Below, one piece after another: positions 36,784 to 46,826 of a DNA stretch of 64,000 nucleotides (position 1 is its first letter; the number at the start of each line of letters is the position of its first letter). A model generated the notes under the pieces. It was not told where the DNA came from. It did not search any database and saw nothing but the letters and a program-made list of their open reading frames with translations. This DNA comes from Orientia tsutsugamushi (GTDB taxonomy: Bacteria > Pseudomonadota > Alphaproteobacteria > Rickettsiales > Rickettsiaceae). The translations under genes and the position numbers were made by a program. Location of the stretch: the NCBI RefSeq assembly GCF_900327275.1, contig NZ_LS398548.1:310001-374000 (forward strand). The letters run 5' to 3'.

Positions 36784-37137
36784 ATGGAATTTGCAAGAGA
36801 AGAAATAGATGAGAATCATAGTAGCTTCTCTGTTATTTCTGGAGAAGAATTAGTTCAATTAATGAAGAATATTAGTTCTCAGGCAAAAGTTTATGCATTT
36901 TCATTAGGATTAAAAACTTTTGCTCCTCAAATTGAGAACGCCCTCAAAGATTTGCGTAATCTAGCAATGGAGATGAATCAATTTTCTAAAGGAGATTGTG
37001 AATTAACAAAAGCGTTATTTGCTACAGCTTTACCAAGGAACTCAGCTATGAGAGAAGCTGTTTGCCGTGATATACAGTCACAAAGCGGGTTTGATTATTT
37101 TGCTGCTGGTAAAAGATGTCGTACAGAATATACCTAA
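36784..37137 (+). pseudogene. traH: TraH fragment
   Basis: TraH is a periplasmic pilus-assembly protein. This piece contains QIENALKDLRNLAMEMNQFS, then ALFATALPRNSAMREAVCRD and DYFAAGKRC, the conserved central region. The N-terminal signal peptide and the C-terminal half are absent; the end runs into traG sequence in another frame. Confidence 0.7.
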
Positions 37138-37645
37138 TAATTTCGGTATTTATTATCGCAAGCCTAGTAATTTAGTCATTAGTTTCAAAACCTGCATACA
37201 AGCTACTACATTGATTAAAGCAGCAATTCATAAAGAATTAAATGAAGGCCTTTTAACGAAGTTTGCAGCAGCGATTGGAGTTCAATCTGATCAGTCAAAC
37301 ATGTTAAGTCAAAGACTAAAAGTCATGATTAAAGACACACTAAAATATCTACAAAGAGAACAACAAGATATTCATGAATGGATAAAGCAAGCTATGCTTC
37401 TAATGCTAATCGTAAGTCATATGATGACTGGCGTGAGAAGTTTTCATTATCACGAATTTATCCTAATCTGGTGAGTATGCATGCAATTAGAGGGCTATTT
37501 CAACAATCATTTTCGTATCTAGTCGTTGGAGAAATGCCTGCTCACATGATGCCTATTTTACAATCTGTTGTTTTTGCATTAGTAGTTTCAATGATCTTTA
37601 TTGTATTTCCAATGGGCTTACTACCTGGTGGTTACAATATATCAA
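37138..37645 (+). pseudogene. traG: TraG (F-type membrane protein) fragment
   Basis: TraG supports pilus assembly and mating-pair stabilisation. The pieces are LIKAAIHKELNEGLLTKFAA, QRLKVMIKDTLKYLQREQQD, IHEWIKQAML in one frame and NRKSYDDWREKFSLSRIYPN, LVVGEMPAHMMPILQSVVFA, FPMGLLPGGYN in another. It is the periplasmic/membrane part; both termini are lost and one frameshift separates the pieces. Confidence 0.75.
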
Positions 37646-39163
37646 ATAGGCATTAAGTTTTATAGTTTAAGGTTTAAAAAATGGATGCACCTCAATGCTC
37701 AAGACTTTTTGCATGAGTTTTATACAGGCAAACATGGATTTAAAATACAGCAATTATGGGAATTCTTAATCAATTCAGCATTGTTAGAAGGATTAATTGT
37801 TTTTACTATTGGTGTGATAATCTCAATTGTTTTCTTTACAGCTCAAGGCAAAAAAACGATTATTAAGGCCAAAATTAGAGGTGCTGATTTTGTAGGATAC
37901 AAATGCTTAGCCAAAATGCTAAAAAGAGCTAAAAAGGCCTCTAAAATCCGTTTTGGAGGCTTACCATTAGTAAAGAATAGTGAAAGATTACACATTCTGA
38001 TTACTGGAACAACAGGTACCGGTAAAACTAATATGCTTAACGAACTGCTACCACAAATTCGATTACATAAGGATCGAGCAATAATTGTAGACACAACTGG
38101 AACTTTTATTGATAGATTTTTTGACTCTAAATGTGATAAACTGCTTAATCCTTTTGAAAAAAATAGTGAACAATGGTTGCCTTGGAATGATTGTTTTGAA
38201 GCAGCTGATTTTCATGATATAGCGAGTAGTTTTAGTAATTATACTCCTAAACTTGATGACTTTTTTGCTAAAAATGCTGAATTAGTCTTGTCTGAAGCAT
38301 TGAAGCTATATAAGGATGATAAAGATATCATAAAACTAATTCATACAATCATTTACTCTGATAATAGACAATTTGCAAAAGCTTTTAGAAACACAGCTGT
38401 ATCAGGTATTATAAGCGAAAGCGCGCTCGAAACTTCTGCAGGAATTCAATCTACTCTTGGAAAGAATATTACTTCGCTACAATATTTAAAGCCTGGAGGT
38501 AGTTTTAGCATCAAGGAATGGTTTAGTAATTCAAATGAAACTGGCTGGCTATTTATCACAGCTAACCCAAATCAAAGAGCTACTTTATGCCCACTTATTT
38601 CAGCATGGATAAGCATAGCTATCAAAGCTTTGATGTGTAGAAATCCTAATCATGATAACAAAAACATGTGGTTTATACTTGATGAACTGCCAGCTCTACA
38701 AAAAGTTTCGTCTTTACCAGTTGCTTTGGCTGAAAGTAGAAAGTATGGAGGCTGCTTTGTTGCTGGATTGCAGAACATTCATCAATTAGAAGCAATATAT
38801 GGGGCTGCTGAATGTGCTTCTATGCTGGATTTGTTTAATAGTAAATTTATTTTTCGAGTTAGCGATCAGGTTACAGCTTATAAGTCAGCATTAACACTAG
38901 GTGAACAAGAAATTATTGAAACTCAAGAGAACTTGTCATATGGATCAAATACTATGCGAGATGGAGTAAATATGAATAATGTTGAGCGTAAAAAGATTTT
39001 AGTTATTCCATCTGAAATTATGAACCTACCAGACCTTACATGTTATGTAAAGCTTGCCGGTAACTTTCCCATCACAAAACTAACTATGCAGCTACAAAAC
39101 TTAAATACAGCTTTTGTTTGTGAATATAAATTGCTCAAAAAACTTAAGTTAGTAGAGTATTAA
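37640..39163 (+). pseudogene. traD: TraD coupling ATPase, lacking its extreme N-terminus
   Basis: The type IV coupling protein that feeds DNA to the secretion channel. A membrane helix (LLEGLIVFTIGVIISIVFFT) is followed by Walker A GTTGTGKT (residues 136-143 of the ORF), the TraD block WLPWNDCFEA and Walker B MWFILDELPAL, and the ATPase domain is complete to the C-terminus. It is the best preserved traD here, but the first codons come from out-of-frame traG (FQWAYYLVV), so the natural start and first membrane helix are gone. Expression from the ATG at 37601 is possible but doubtful. Confidence 0.8.
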
Positions 39164-39172
39164 TTCGAAAAA

Positions 39173-40216
39173 TTAATACTCTATGTTATTTTTTAAATTA
39201 ACCACTTCTTCTTTTGACAATCCGGTATTTTCAGAAATAAATTCAACTGAAAAGCCAGCTTTTAATAAGTTCCTTGCAAGCCCTTGCGTGGCTTCAGCTC
39301 TGCCTTCAGCTCTGCCTTCAGCTCTGCCTTTAGTCTCACCAATCTCTATACCTTCAGCTCTGCCTTTAGCTATGCCTTTAATCTCACCAATCTCTATACC
39401 TTCAGCTCTGCCTTTAGCTATGCCTTTAGTTTCACCAATCTCTATACCTTCATCAATATATTTTGCAGCAATAGTTCTCATAATATTACCTTTTTCTTCT
39501 TCAGATAAATACTTAGCCAGAACCTGCTCTAATTCTGGTTGCTGACTCTCTAGTAATTTAGTATCAGTATACCATAAAAATGATCTTAGGTAAATATAGC
39601 CTTTTTCTTTATCAAGTATTAAAACATGTTTGAACTTTATTAGAAACTCTTCCCAAAGCTTTAACATATCTCGTTGATGAATGTGCTTTAGCATATATTC
39701 GAGCATTCCGATATGCTTTTTCCTAACAATTTCATCATTCGACATACTTTGTAAATCGACTAATTGATAGTCAGAGGTCATTAATTGCTTAGCTATCATT
39801 GAATCGGTAAATAAATCCCACAAATTCCTAGGTGCGTTGTAGACTTCTTTGCCGTTGTAGATCACTAAATTATACACTAATGGTAATTTAGTTTTTTCTT
39901 TCTTATGCCTTTCGCACAATAACAATGTGTATCTCCATAACCGCAGAGCTGTCCAATAATCGACGGTTGATTGAGCTTCAATTAATATATAAATAAAAGC
40001 ATTGCCATGTTTTTTGGTTGCAACTTTATAGACGATATCACTGTATTTTTTCTTTAACGATTCTTCTATATAACTCTCTTGCTCTACTTTTATTTGTGAT
40101 AAATCTATTAAACTCTTGAAATCGCTTGGTAAATAATACTCTAGAAATTCTTGTGCAGCAACTGGATCGCTCATGATTGTCTTTGCCAATGAATCATGCT
40201 TTAATTGTTTTGTCAT
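39173..40216 (-). CDS. Rpn-family (PD-(D/E)XK) nuclease with repeat-rich tail
   Basis: A 347-residue protein of the YhgA/Rpn transposase-like family: HDSLAKTIMSDPVAAQEFLE at the start, then the nuclease core KYSDIVYKV ... IYILIEAQST (D and E-x-Q). The tail has three near-perfect 45-base repeats encoding GIAKGRAEGIEIGE, then RAEG repeats, then a helix ending EVVNLKNNIEY. Intact; divergent from the neighbouring traD. It shares tail style, but little sequence, with the Rpn gene at 9083. Confidence 0.85.
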   Translation of the reverse strand: MTKQLKHDSLAKTIMSDPVAAQEFLEYYLPSDFKSLIDLSQIKVEQESYIEESLKKKYSDIVYKVATKKHGNAFIYILIEAQSTVDYWTALRLWRYTLLLCERHKKEKTKLPLVYNLVIYNGKEVYNAPRNLWDLFTDSMIAKQLMTSDYQLVDLQSMSNDEIVRKKHIGMLEYMLKHIHQRDMLKLWEEFLIKFKHVLILDKEKGYIYLRSFLWYTDTKLLESQQPELEQVLAKYLSEEEKGNIMRTIAAKYIDEGIEIGETKGIAKGRAEGIEIGEIKGIAKGRAEGIEIGETKGRAEGRAEGRAEATQGLARNLLKAGFSVEFISENTGLSKEEVVNLKNNIEY

Positions 40217-40267
40217 ATTTTTTCACTCTATAGTTTTTTAAATAAAAAATGCTGTGTCATACTCTGC

Positions 40268-40819
40268 CTAGTGTTTCGGACATAATCCTGGTTGTATATT
40301 AGTTTGTATTGATTCAATTTTTTCATTAAGTTTTCTTATTTCAGGGCTGATAATATTTCTAACAGCATATAATCCTTGAGTTTTTAATACATTATTGAAG
40401 TCATTTTTGACTGTGCAGACTACTGCTCCCTTATCCTCCAGAACTTTTTCAGCTTTTTCAGTATTTACGTCATTTTTAACTGCTAGAATGATCTTTTCTT
40501 TTGGGCTAGGATTATAGTTTTGCAAATTTTCGGCTTCAATTGCACATAAGATTTTTCCTTCAACTCCAGCTTGTTGAATGGTTAACGCTGTTTCAATATC
40601 CTTTGTAATGATTGTTACAGGTGAGTATTTTGAATTCTGTTGAGCAATTTCAGCAAATGACCCACTAATTGTACCAACAGATTTTTCAGCTACATCAGCT
40701 TTATTACATGTTTTTGAATTCAGAGCTAATATCTTAGCTCCAGTAATTTCATCTTTGTCATTTTTAACAAAAATAGTGAGTGCAGGCCAGGATTTTTGAG
40801 TCTCTTCATCAAAAACCAT
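40268..40819 (-). CDS. Toprim-like domain protein, fragment of a TraA-type primase
   Basis: A 183-residue ORF matching the C-terminal part of the next gene upstream: WPALTIFVKNDKDEITGAKI, VTIITKDIETALTIQQAGVE, then IILAVKNDVNTEKAEKVLED. In a working toprim domain the first block has an invariant Glu and the second a DxD; here IITKDIE and LAVKNDV are weaker. It looks like a duplicated, decaying toprim unit and lacks the upstream primase part. Confidence 0.55.
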   Translation of the reverse strand: MVFDEETQKSWPALTIFVKNDKDEITGAKILALNSKTCNKADVAEKSVGTISGSFAEIAQQNSKYSPVTIITKDIETALTIQQAGVEGKILCAIEAENLQNYNPSPKEKIILAVKNDVNTEKAEKVLEDKGAVVCTVKNDFNNVLKTQGLYAVRNIISPEIRKLNEKIESIQTNIQPGLCPKH

Positions 40820-40832
40820 ATTTGCCCTTAAA

Positions 40833-42932
40833 TTATGAATTATTAAAGATTTTTGAACTATAAATTCCTGTATGGTTTTCTGAATATTTATTAACTACTA
40901 TTGCTTCCACCTTAGCTTCCTCTTCTTGTTTAAAGTAGTATAGAGATGACGATTTATTATACAATTCTTTAACATTCGTAATATCATTTTGTTTTGCTAT
41001 ACTATTATTTTCTGTTTGAGTAAGTTTGGTTGTTTCAACTGCCTTAGTCAGTTTAGTAATTTCAGGTTCTATAATGTCTCTAATTGACTGCTCTCCACAA
41101 CTTTGCAACAGATTATTAAAATCACCATTTTCTGGTGGTTTGACTATACAAGTTATCGCTCCCTTCATTTCTAACGTTTTTGCAGCTTTAATTACAGTAT
41201 TATTAGTTATAGGATTTTTGCTATCATTATCTGCTGCAATGATGATTTTTTCACCAGGAAATGGTGAATAATTTCTCAAATTCGAAATTCCTGCACTAGC
41301 AATGATATTACCTTTAATGCCTGATTGCTGCAAGCTCAATGCTGTTTCAGCGCCTTCTGCTATAATTGTTATATTAGGGTCATTCGCATTTCGCTTTGCG
41401 ATTGTTATGAACGATCCTCTGATTTTACCGAAAGATCTTCTGTTAATTGAAATATTCGCCTTATCTCCTGCCGAATTTAGATATACGGCCTGTACTCCGG
41501 TAATTTCTCCTTTTGAATTTCTTGCAAATGCTGTAAATGCTGGATAATTTTCTCTCGTTTGAGTATCAAACAGTATACTTGCTTTTAAGTCTGAACTTGC
41601 AGTGCTTTTGTCAAAAGTAATACCACGATTTTCAAGATACTTTTTTACTACTTCTGCATGTGGGTTCTTATCTATATCATAACCATGTATCTTACTTGAT
41701 AGTTCATACAAGTTTTGAACTTTTGCGATTTTAACACTTTCAGATTGTTGAGTGTATTGTTGAGAATCGTCAGTCTTAGGCGGTCTCTGATACCGTTGAC
41801 TAATATTAGACATTCCAACCATACTTTTCAAATATTCCTTTGCCTCAAAAAAGCTGTATCCTCTTTCTCTTTGAGCCAGGGATAATAAATCACCCTTTTG
41901 TCCTGTACTAAAGTCATACCATTTTCCAGCGTACTTGTCCTCGGTGGTTACTTGTATTTTGCCAGTGTCTCCCCAACGTAATCGTCCGTGTCTAGATAGG
42001 CGCTGATTTGGATCTCCAAGAATATCACGAGCTATAGTGTCAGCTCTATAAGCTATTGCATCCCTCAATTTTTGTAGGTCTTCCTCGCTATTTGAATAAT
42101 AATCGTTTTTTCTATAGTTTTGAGCAGATTGATATTGCCTTACTTCATTTGCTTGAACATCATTATTCTCCTCTTTTGAATTGATAGAGTCTGTCTTAGC
42201 TGTGCTAAGCTGCTCTATTAGGTTAGCAACATTTTTTGTAGCTTGCACATTGTAGTACAGCCGTACTTGCTCTGCATTCCCTATCATGCTTATGTTAGAA
42301 CTTTCTATTCCTACACCATTATTATGAAGAACATATACATCTTTTTTGACAGCTGTTTGTGGGTTACAAACTGTTGTAGCATATCCATGTTTAAAGCTTA
42401 TTTTATTCAAATCAAAGCTTACCTCGTTTCCTGTATCTGTCTTAGCTACAAACTTATTTTCATCAATTGATACTAGAGTTGCAAATTCACTGTTTTGTAT
42501 TTGTAAATCCTTATCGTTTGTTTGAAATACAATTCGGTCTCCAGCCATGTAGTTAGCATATTTTTTTGATTCAGCTCCTGAAATTAAAATGCTGTATTCT
42601 GTACCTTTCAGAGCACCATTTTCCTTCATGTAGTTTCTGATGTGTTGATTAATATTTTCAGCTTCTTTATGGCCAGCAATTATCAAACGATCCTGCAGCT
42701 CAAATTTACTATTCTTCCAATCATTGATTAATTGGTTTATTGATTCTTTTAGAGTATTATCAGCTCTCAAGCTATTATTATCACTAAGTAGCACTATACC
42801 ATCAGCAATATCACCATTTATCAACTTTACAGCCACATTGTGGTTGCAGCTGTTAGCTTTAGAATTTTCTATATCTGTTTTTGAATTATGAATATTATTG
42901 AAATTATTTGAATCATTGATTTTGTCAGTCAT
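40833..42932 (-). CDS. TraA-like protein with degenerate helicase part and toprim/primase domain
   Basis: About 699 residues. The start MTDKINDS is chosen because AGGTGAGG precedes it; a GTG four codons earlier overlaps that site. The N-terminal third resembles the end of the TraA helicase (MAGDRIVFQTNDKDLQIQNS), but the late helicase motifs are changed (VYVLHNNGVGIESSNISMIG replaces the usual YVAMTR). A primase-like region follows (KWYDFSTGQKGDLLSLAQRE), then a toprim domain with IIAEGAETALSLQQ and EKIIIAADNDSK. The whole frame is open, so the protein may be in use. Its substrate is unknown. Confidence 0.65.
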   Translation of the reverse strand: MTDKINDSNNFNNIHNSKTDIENSKANSCNHNVAVKLINGDIADGIVLLSDNNSLRADNTLKESINQLINDWKNSKFELQDRLIIAGHKEAENINQHIRNYMKENGALKGTEYSILISGAESKKYANYMAGDRIVFQTNDKDLQIQNSEFATLVSIDENKFVAKTDTGNEVSFDLNKISFKHGYATTVCNPQTAVKKDVYVLHNNGVGIESSNISMIGNAEQVRLYYNVQATKNVANLIEQLSTAKTDSINSKEENNDVQANEVRQYQSAQNYRKNDYYSNSEEDLQKLRDAIAYRADTIARDILGDPNQRLSRHGRLRWGDTGKIQVTTEDKYAGKWYDFSTGQKGDLLSLAQRERGYSFFEAKEYLKSMVGMSNISQRYQRPPKTDDSQQYTQQSESVKIAKVQNLYELSSKIHGYDIDKNPHAEVVKKYLENRGITFDKSTASSDLKASILFDTQTRENYPAFTAFARNSKGEITGVQAVYLNSAGDKANISINRRSFGKIRGSFITIAKRNANDPNITIIAEGAETALSLQQSGIKGNIIASAGISNLRNYSPFPGEKIIIAADNDSKNPITNNTVIKAAKTLEMKGAITCIVKPPENGDFNNLLQSCGEQSIRDIIEPEITKLTKAVETTKLTQTENNSIAKQNDITNVKELYNKSSSLYYFKQEEEAKVEAIVVNKYSENHTGIYSSKIFNNS

Positions 42933-43197
42933 ATAAAACCTCACCTTCGCGTCACTAAATTGTTTTGCGGTATAAATATTTGCTATTTTTACCGTTTGAA
43001 TTATAATTTTATTGCTAAGTGATTATTGGAATAGTTTTTTGTTATACTAATCTTTCCAAAGTTCCATCTTTTTCAGTATTTTCTTAGTGGATAGGCATAA
43101 TGCGAATTGCAAACATCACTGTGAGCTGTTATGTATAGCTCATTTTGTAATTCGCCATGTGAATGAATAGCTTACATTCAATTTTCGATCGTAAGAA

Positions 43198-46016
43198 CTA
43201 TCTCCTAAGTCCAATTTTTTGAGCTATGTCAGTTTTCACCACTTGTTCAGACTCTGTTTTTACGTTCTGAGTATTAATTAACTTCATGATTTCAGGTATC
43301 ATAAGCCCCTTAACAGCTATTGCTCCTTTATTTTTTAGCATTTCGTTAAAATCTTCACCTTCTGAATGAATTACGATGCTAGTAATTGCTCCTTTGCTTG
43401 TCAGTACTTTTACAGCCTCGTTTATAGTGCTTACATATTCTTTATTTTGTTTATCATTATTTGCAGCTATAAGAATCTTTTCTCCTTGAAATGGCTGATA
43501 ATACTTTAAATTATTTACATTTGAGCTATATACCATTCTGCTATCAATGCCAGCTTCCTGAAAACTTGATATCGTTTTTCCTTCTGCTGACAGAATGGTT
43601 ACATCATAATCATATTGTCTTTGTTCTTTGATCTGCATAAATAATGGAGTAGAAATATCTTTGAGCTGGACTTTTTCTACTTTAGCTTCTTGCTCTGGTT
43701 TAGCGGTAAAATGATAATATTCTTCATTCACATGAGATCTATCATTGATATCATTGATTATAGACTTAAACCAGTTTTCAACTTTACTAAAAACTTTACT
43801 AAAAACAGTTGTCTTTGTCCGTTCTTTCTCAAAATCATGAGCAGTTTTCAGAGTTATGCTAGCTGATTTCTCATTTGGTCTGCTGAGCTGATTTATTAAG
43901 CTGTTAACGCTTTTAGTTGCTTCATTATTGCAATATAACTTTAAGCTCTTAATATGCCTTGTCATAGCTACGTATGAGCTGCTTATATTACTTACTCCGT
44001 TATGCAAAACGTATACATCTTTTATAGACGCTCCCTGGACCTTATAAACAGTACTTGCATAGCCATGTTTAAATTGTATTTTACCGAATCAAAACTCACT
44101 TCTTTTCCTGTGTCTGTCTTAGCTATAAATTTATTTTTACTAACCGAAGTTAAAGTTGCAAATTCACTATTTTGTATTTGTAAATCCTTATAGCTTTTTT
44201 GAAATACGATTCTATCTCCTGCCATATATGACTTTTTCCTTCCATCAATAGAACGCTCATATTCTGTGCCTTTTAGCGTACCATTTGCTTTTAACAAAGA
44301 CCTAATACTTGAATTAAGAATGTCGACATCTTTATTACGTACTGTAATTACCAATTTTTCATGTGGTTTAAATTTGCTTAGACTCCAGTTGTATATTAAT
44401 TTACTCATTGAGTCCTGCAACGTATTATCAAACCTAACGCTGTTATTTTGCCTCAGTAAGGTTATACCGCTTAAAATATTACTCTCAGCAAACTCCATTG
44501 CTGCTTCTCTGCTCCAGTTTTCACTTTGTCTGCGAATATCTATTAAAACATGTGAACCGAAATTATTACTCAGCATCTCAAACATTCCGCCTCTTTCTAT
44601 TGAAGCTAGCTGTTTTTCATCTCCAGCGAGTATCAGTTGACAATAATTGTTTCTAACTACTCTAAACAGCTCTGCATAAGCTTTAGTACCTACCATTCCA
44701 GCTTCATCTACTACTATTAAGCTGTCTTGCATAAAAATTTTTTTTCGATTATATAAAAATCCTTTTACTGTATAGACCTCTGTATAACCTTTGCTCCTCA
44801 GCTCTGATACTGCCTTATGAGTAGGAGCAAGGCCAATAACTTTTTGTCCACGATTTGTTGCGAGCTCATGCGCTTTTATTAAAACATAAGATTTTCCTGT
44901 ACCAGCTCTTCCTCTTAAGACTCTAACTCCACTAGTGCTAAGCAAAATATGCCTTAGAGCTTGTTTCTGTTCTTCACTAACATTTGCTAGACCTTCGATA
45001 TCACTTTTAAGATTGTAAATATCGTTGTAATAAACCTGATTATTGATTTTATTAGCTATTCTGATTATTCTCGTCTCCTCATTTCGAACCTCAATTGTCG
45101 TAAAATATTTGCTACTTTCACCATCATCATGATATAACTCTAGTATTCTATTTGAACTAAGCACTTGCTGAACTAACAGTTCCCTTTCTGCTTTCGCTGA
45201 ATATAGTATATCTTGAACAGCTTTTTCAACATCCTGCTTAGTAAAAATAGATTTGTAATGTGTTATAGAATCTGTTATTACGTCAGCATCATTAATAATC
45301 TTCAAATGAGCCTCTTTACGTAACTCATTTTCATTTACTACTTCATTAATTAAATTCCTAATTCTACGAGGTCCAATATGCTTTCCAGGTACTTCGCTTG
45401 TCTCGTCAACTCTATATGGTAAGCCTAATTCAGCGAAATATGCATTAGTTTCTTCTTTTGCTATTTCATGAATCATCTTGTGATCTTTAATAATACGCCA
45501 CTGACCTTTTACTGTTATAAATTCAGCCTCTAAGTCAACAGCTTTATCACCCAATTCTTCACCATTCTCTTTAAATCTTCTTGTAGTAACCAATATATGT
45601 GCATGCCAGTTTTTATCTCCTGTTTGAGGCTTATGAATGTCTATCTGTACTCCAAGACCATTTTGCACCCATTCCATTGCATCAACTATTCGATGAGTTA
45701 GTTCTATTCTATGCTCTAAATTTAGCTCCTTCGCGTCTGGCAATGCTATTACTATATCCTTCAACAACTTACTATTTTCTCTTGTTTCTGTTCGTTCTAC
45801 CTCATTCATTAATGTTTGAATATTCTTGAAGTCTTGATTTACATAATCCGGTATCAGCACTGTATGATATACGTTATCTTTCTTATGAGAGAAGTTATAC
45901 CTTATACCTGTCTGCTTATTTTTAACAATAGTTCTTGCATTATACGCTGCCTTACGACAACTATCACCTCCTGTACTTCTACTTAAAAATTCAACCCTTG
46001 TAAACTGTATAGCCAT
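43198..46016 (-). pseudogene. traA: TraA_Ti-type relaxase-helicase, single frameshift
   Basis: Nicks oriT and unwinds plasmid DNA for conjugation. Starting at MAIQFTRVEF, the MobA/MobL relaxase domain has RKAAYNART and the metal-binding WHAHILVTTRRF. The helicase has Walker A GRAGTGKS and Walker B VVDEAGMV. A one-base deletion near 44090 (SFDSVKYNLN for SFDPTKIQFK) ends the first frame at 44022; the second frame continues with motif YVAMTR and a toprim-like C-terminus to 43198. Compared with 11286-12548 this is the only lesion. A weak toprim is present in the tail (ILIAANNDKQN). Confidence 0.88.
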
Positions 46017-46312
46017 CTCAATACCAATTCTCACCTGAGTTTTAAGTTAGCATGGTTTTTTTGATTTTGCTAGCATAAACTTCTTTTTTTTTTAACATTC
46101 AATCGGTTAATGAGTACTCATTTTTTAGCAGTAAACTTTCAAGTTTACATATTGCGTAGTAAGCTTATTTTTCAATGAAGCTTCTAACCTGAATTCACGT
46201 TTTTTTGACTATAATTATTTGATGTTGGTTTGGTAGGCACGGTTTTTTTCTTTACTGGGATTTTATTTTGATATATTCTTGCCTGATTTTTTTATCTTTC
46301 TGAATTACTAAC
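46017..46312. other. Divergent traA-traD_Ti region, candidate oriT
   Basis: About 290 gene-free bases between the divergent relaxase and TraD_Ti genes. In Ti-type conjugation systems the origin of transfer lies between divergent traA and traCD operons, which makes this the best oriT candidate. It contains a perfect 14-bp palindrome AATGAGTACTCATT (46109-46122) and the inverted repeat GTAAAC-TTTCAA-GTTTAC (46131-46148). No known nick consensus was recognised. Confidence 0.4.
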
Positions 46313-46768
46313 ATGGCAAATCTTATGCAGCAAAAAATTACTCTTCAGCAAAAAAAGGCTAAGCTAATCATGGATGAGGTTAACCTTAAAATTAAAGAAC
46401 GTAAAATGCGTACTCGACGTCTTATCGAAATGGGTGGATTAGTTGCTAAAGCTAAGCTTGATCACTTATCAGCAAATACGTTATTTGGTGCAATTGTTTC
46501 ACTAAAAGAAACTTTAACACAACATCCAAATGTTCAGGATCATTGGACTACAATAGGTAAAGATATTTTTGATAAAGAACAGCAAAATAAAGCTGCTGTG
46601 ATTTTAAAATTTTCCTCTGAACCAGACGAAAACACTAAGCGCCACATTCGCCTTCATGGCTTAAAATGGAATAGCTTTCGTCAAGAATGGTGCGGTCATG
46701 TTAAGGACATTGAGGCCTTAAAGAATGGCCTTCTCAATGTTCAATATAATTTAGAACTTATATCTTAA
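46313..46768 (+). CDS. TraD_Ti-like accessory conjugation protein
   Basis: A 151-residue cytosolic protein. The basic N-terminal helix region RKMRTRRLIEMGGLVAKA is the hallmark of the small TraD of Ti-plasmid systems (not the coupling ATPase), thought to help TraA act at oriT. The C-terminal half (HPNVQDHWTTIGKDIFDKEQ ... HIRLHGLKWNSFRQEWCGHV) is longer than in the 71-residue Ti protein. Intact and divergent from traA; a fragment of the second half is at 8754. Confidence 0.75.
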   Translation: MANLMQQKITLQQKKAKLIMDEVNLKIKERKMRTRRLIEMGGLVAKAKLDHLSANTLFGAIVSLKETLTQHPNVQDHWTTIGKDIFDKEQQNKAAVILKFSSEPDENTKRHIRLHGLKWNSFRQEWCGHVKDIEALKNGLLNVQYNLELIS

Positions 46769-46826
46769 ATAAGAAAAAAGTATCTATTAATAATAAAGAT
46801 TATGATAAGAGGTATAGAGAATATTG

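Noticed and set aside
39183-39545. Plus-strand ORFs opposite the Rpn tail
   Set aside because: They mirror the 45-bp repeats of the minus-strand gene; low-complexity shadow frames. The same holds for 9066-9263.
41026-42470. Several plus-strand ORFs of about 80 codons
   Set aside because: Antisense to the long open TraA-like gene, which has clear toprim and primase-like motifs.
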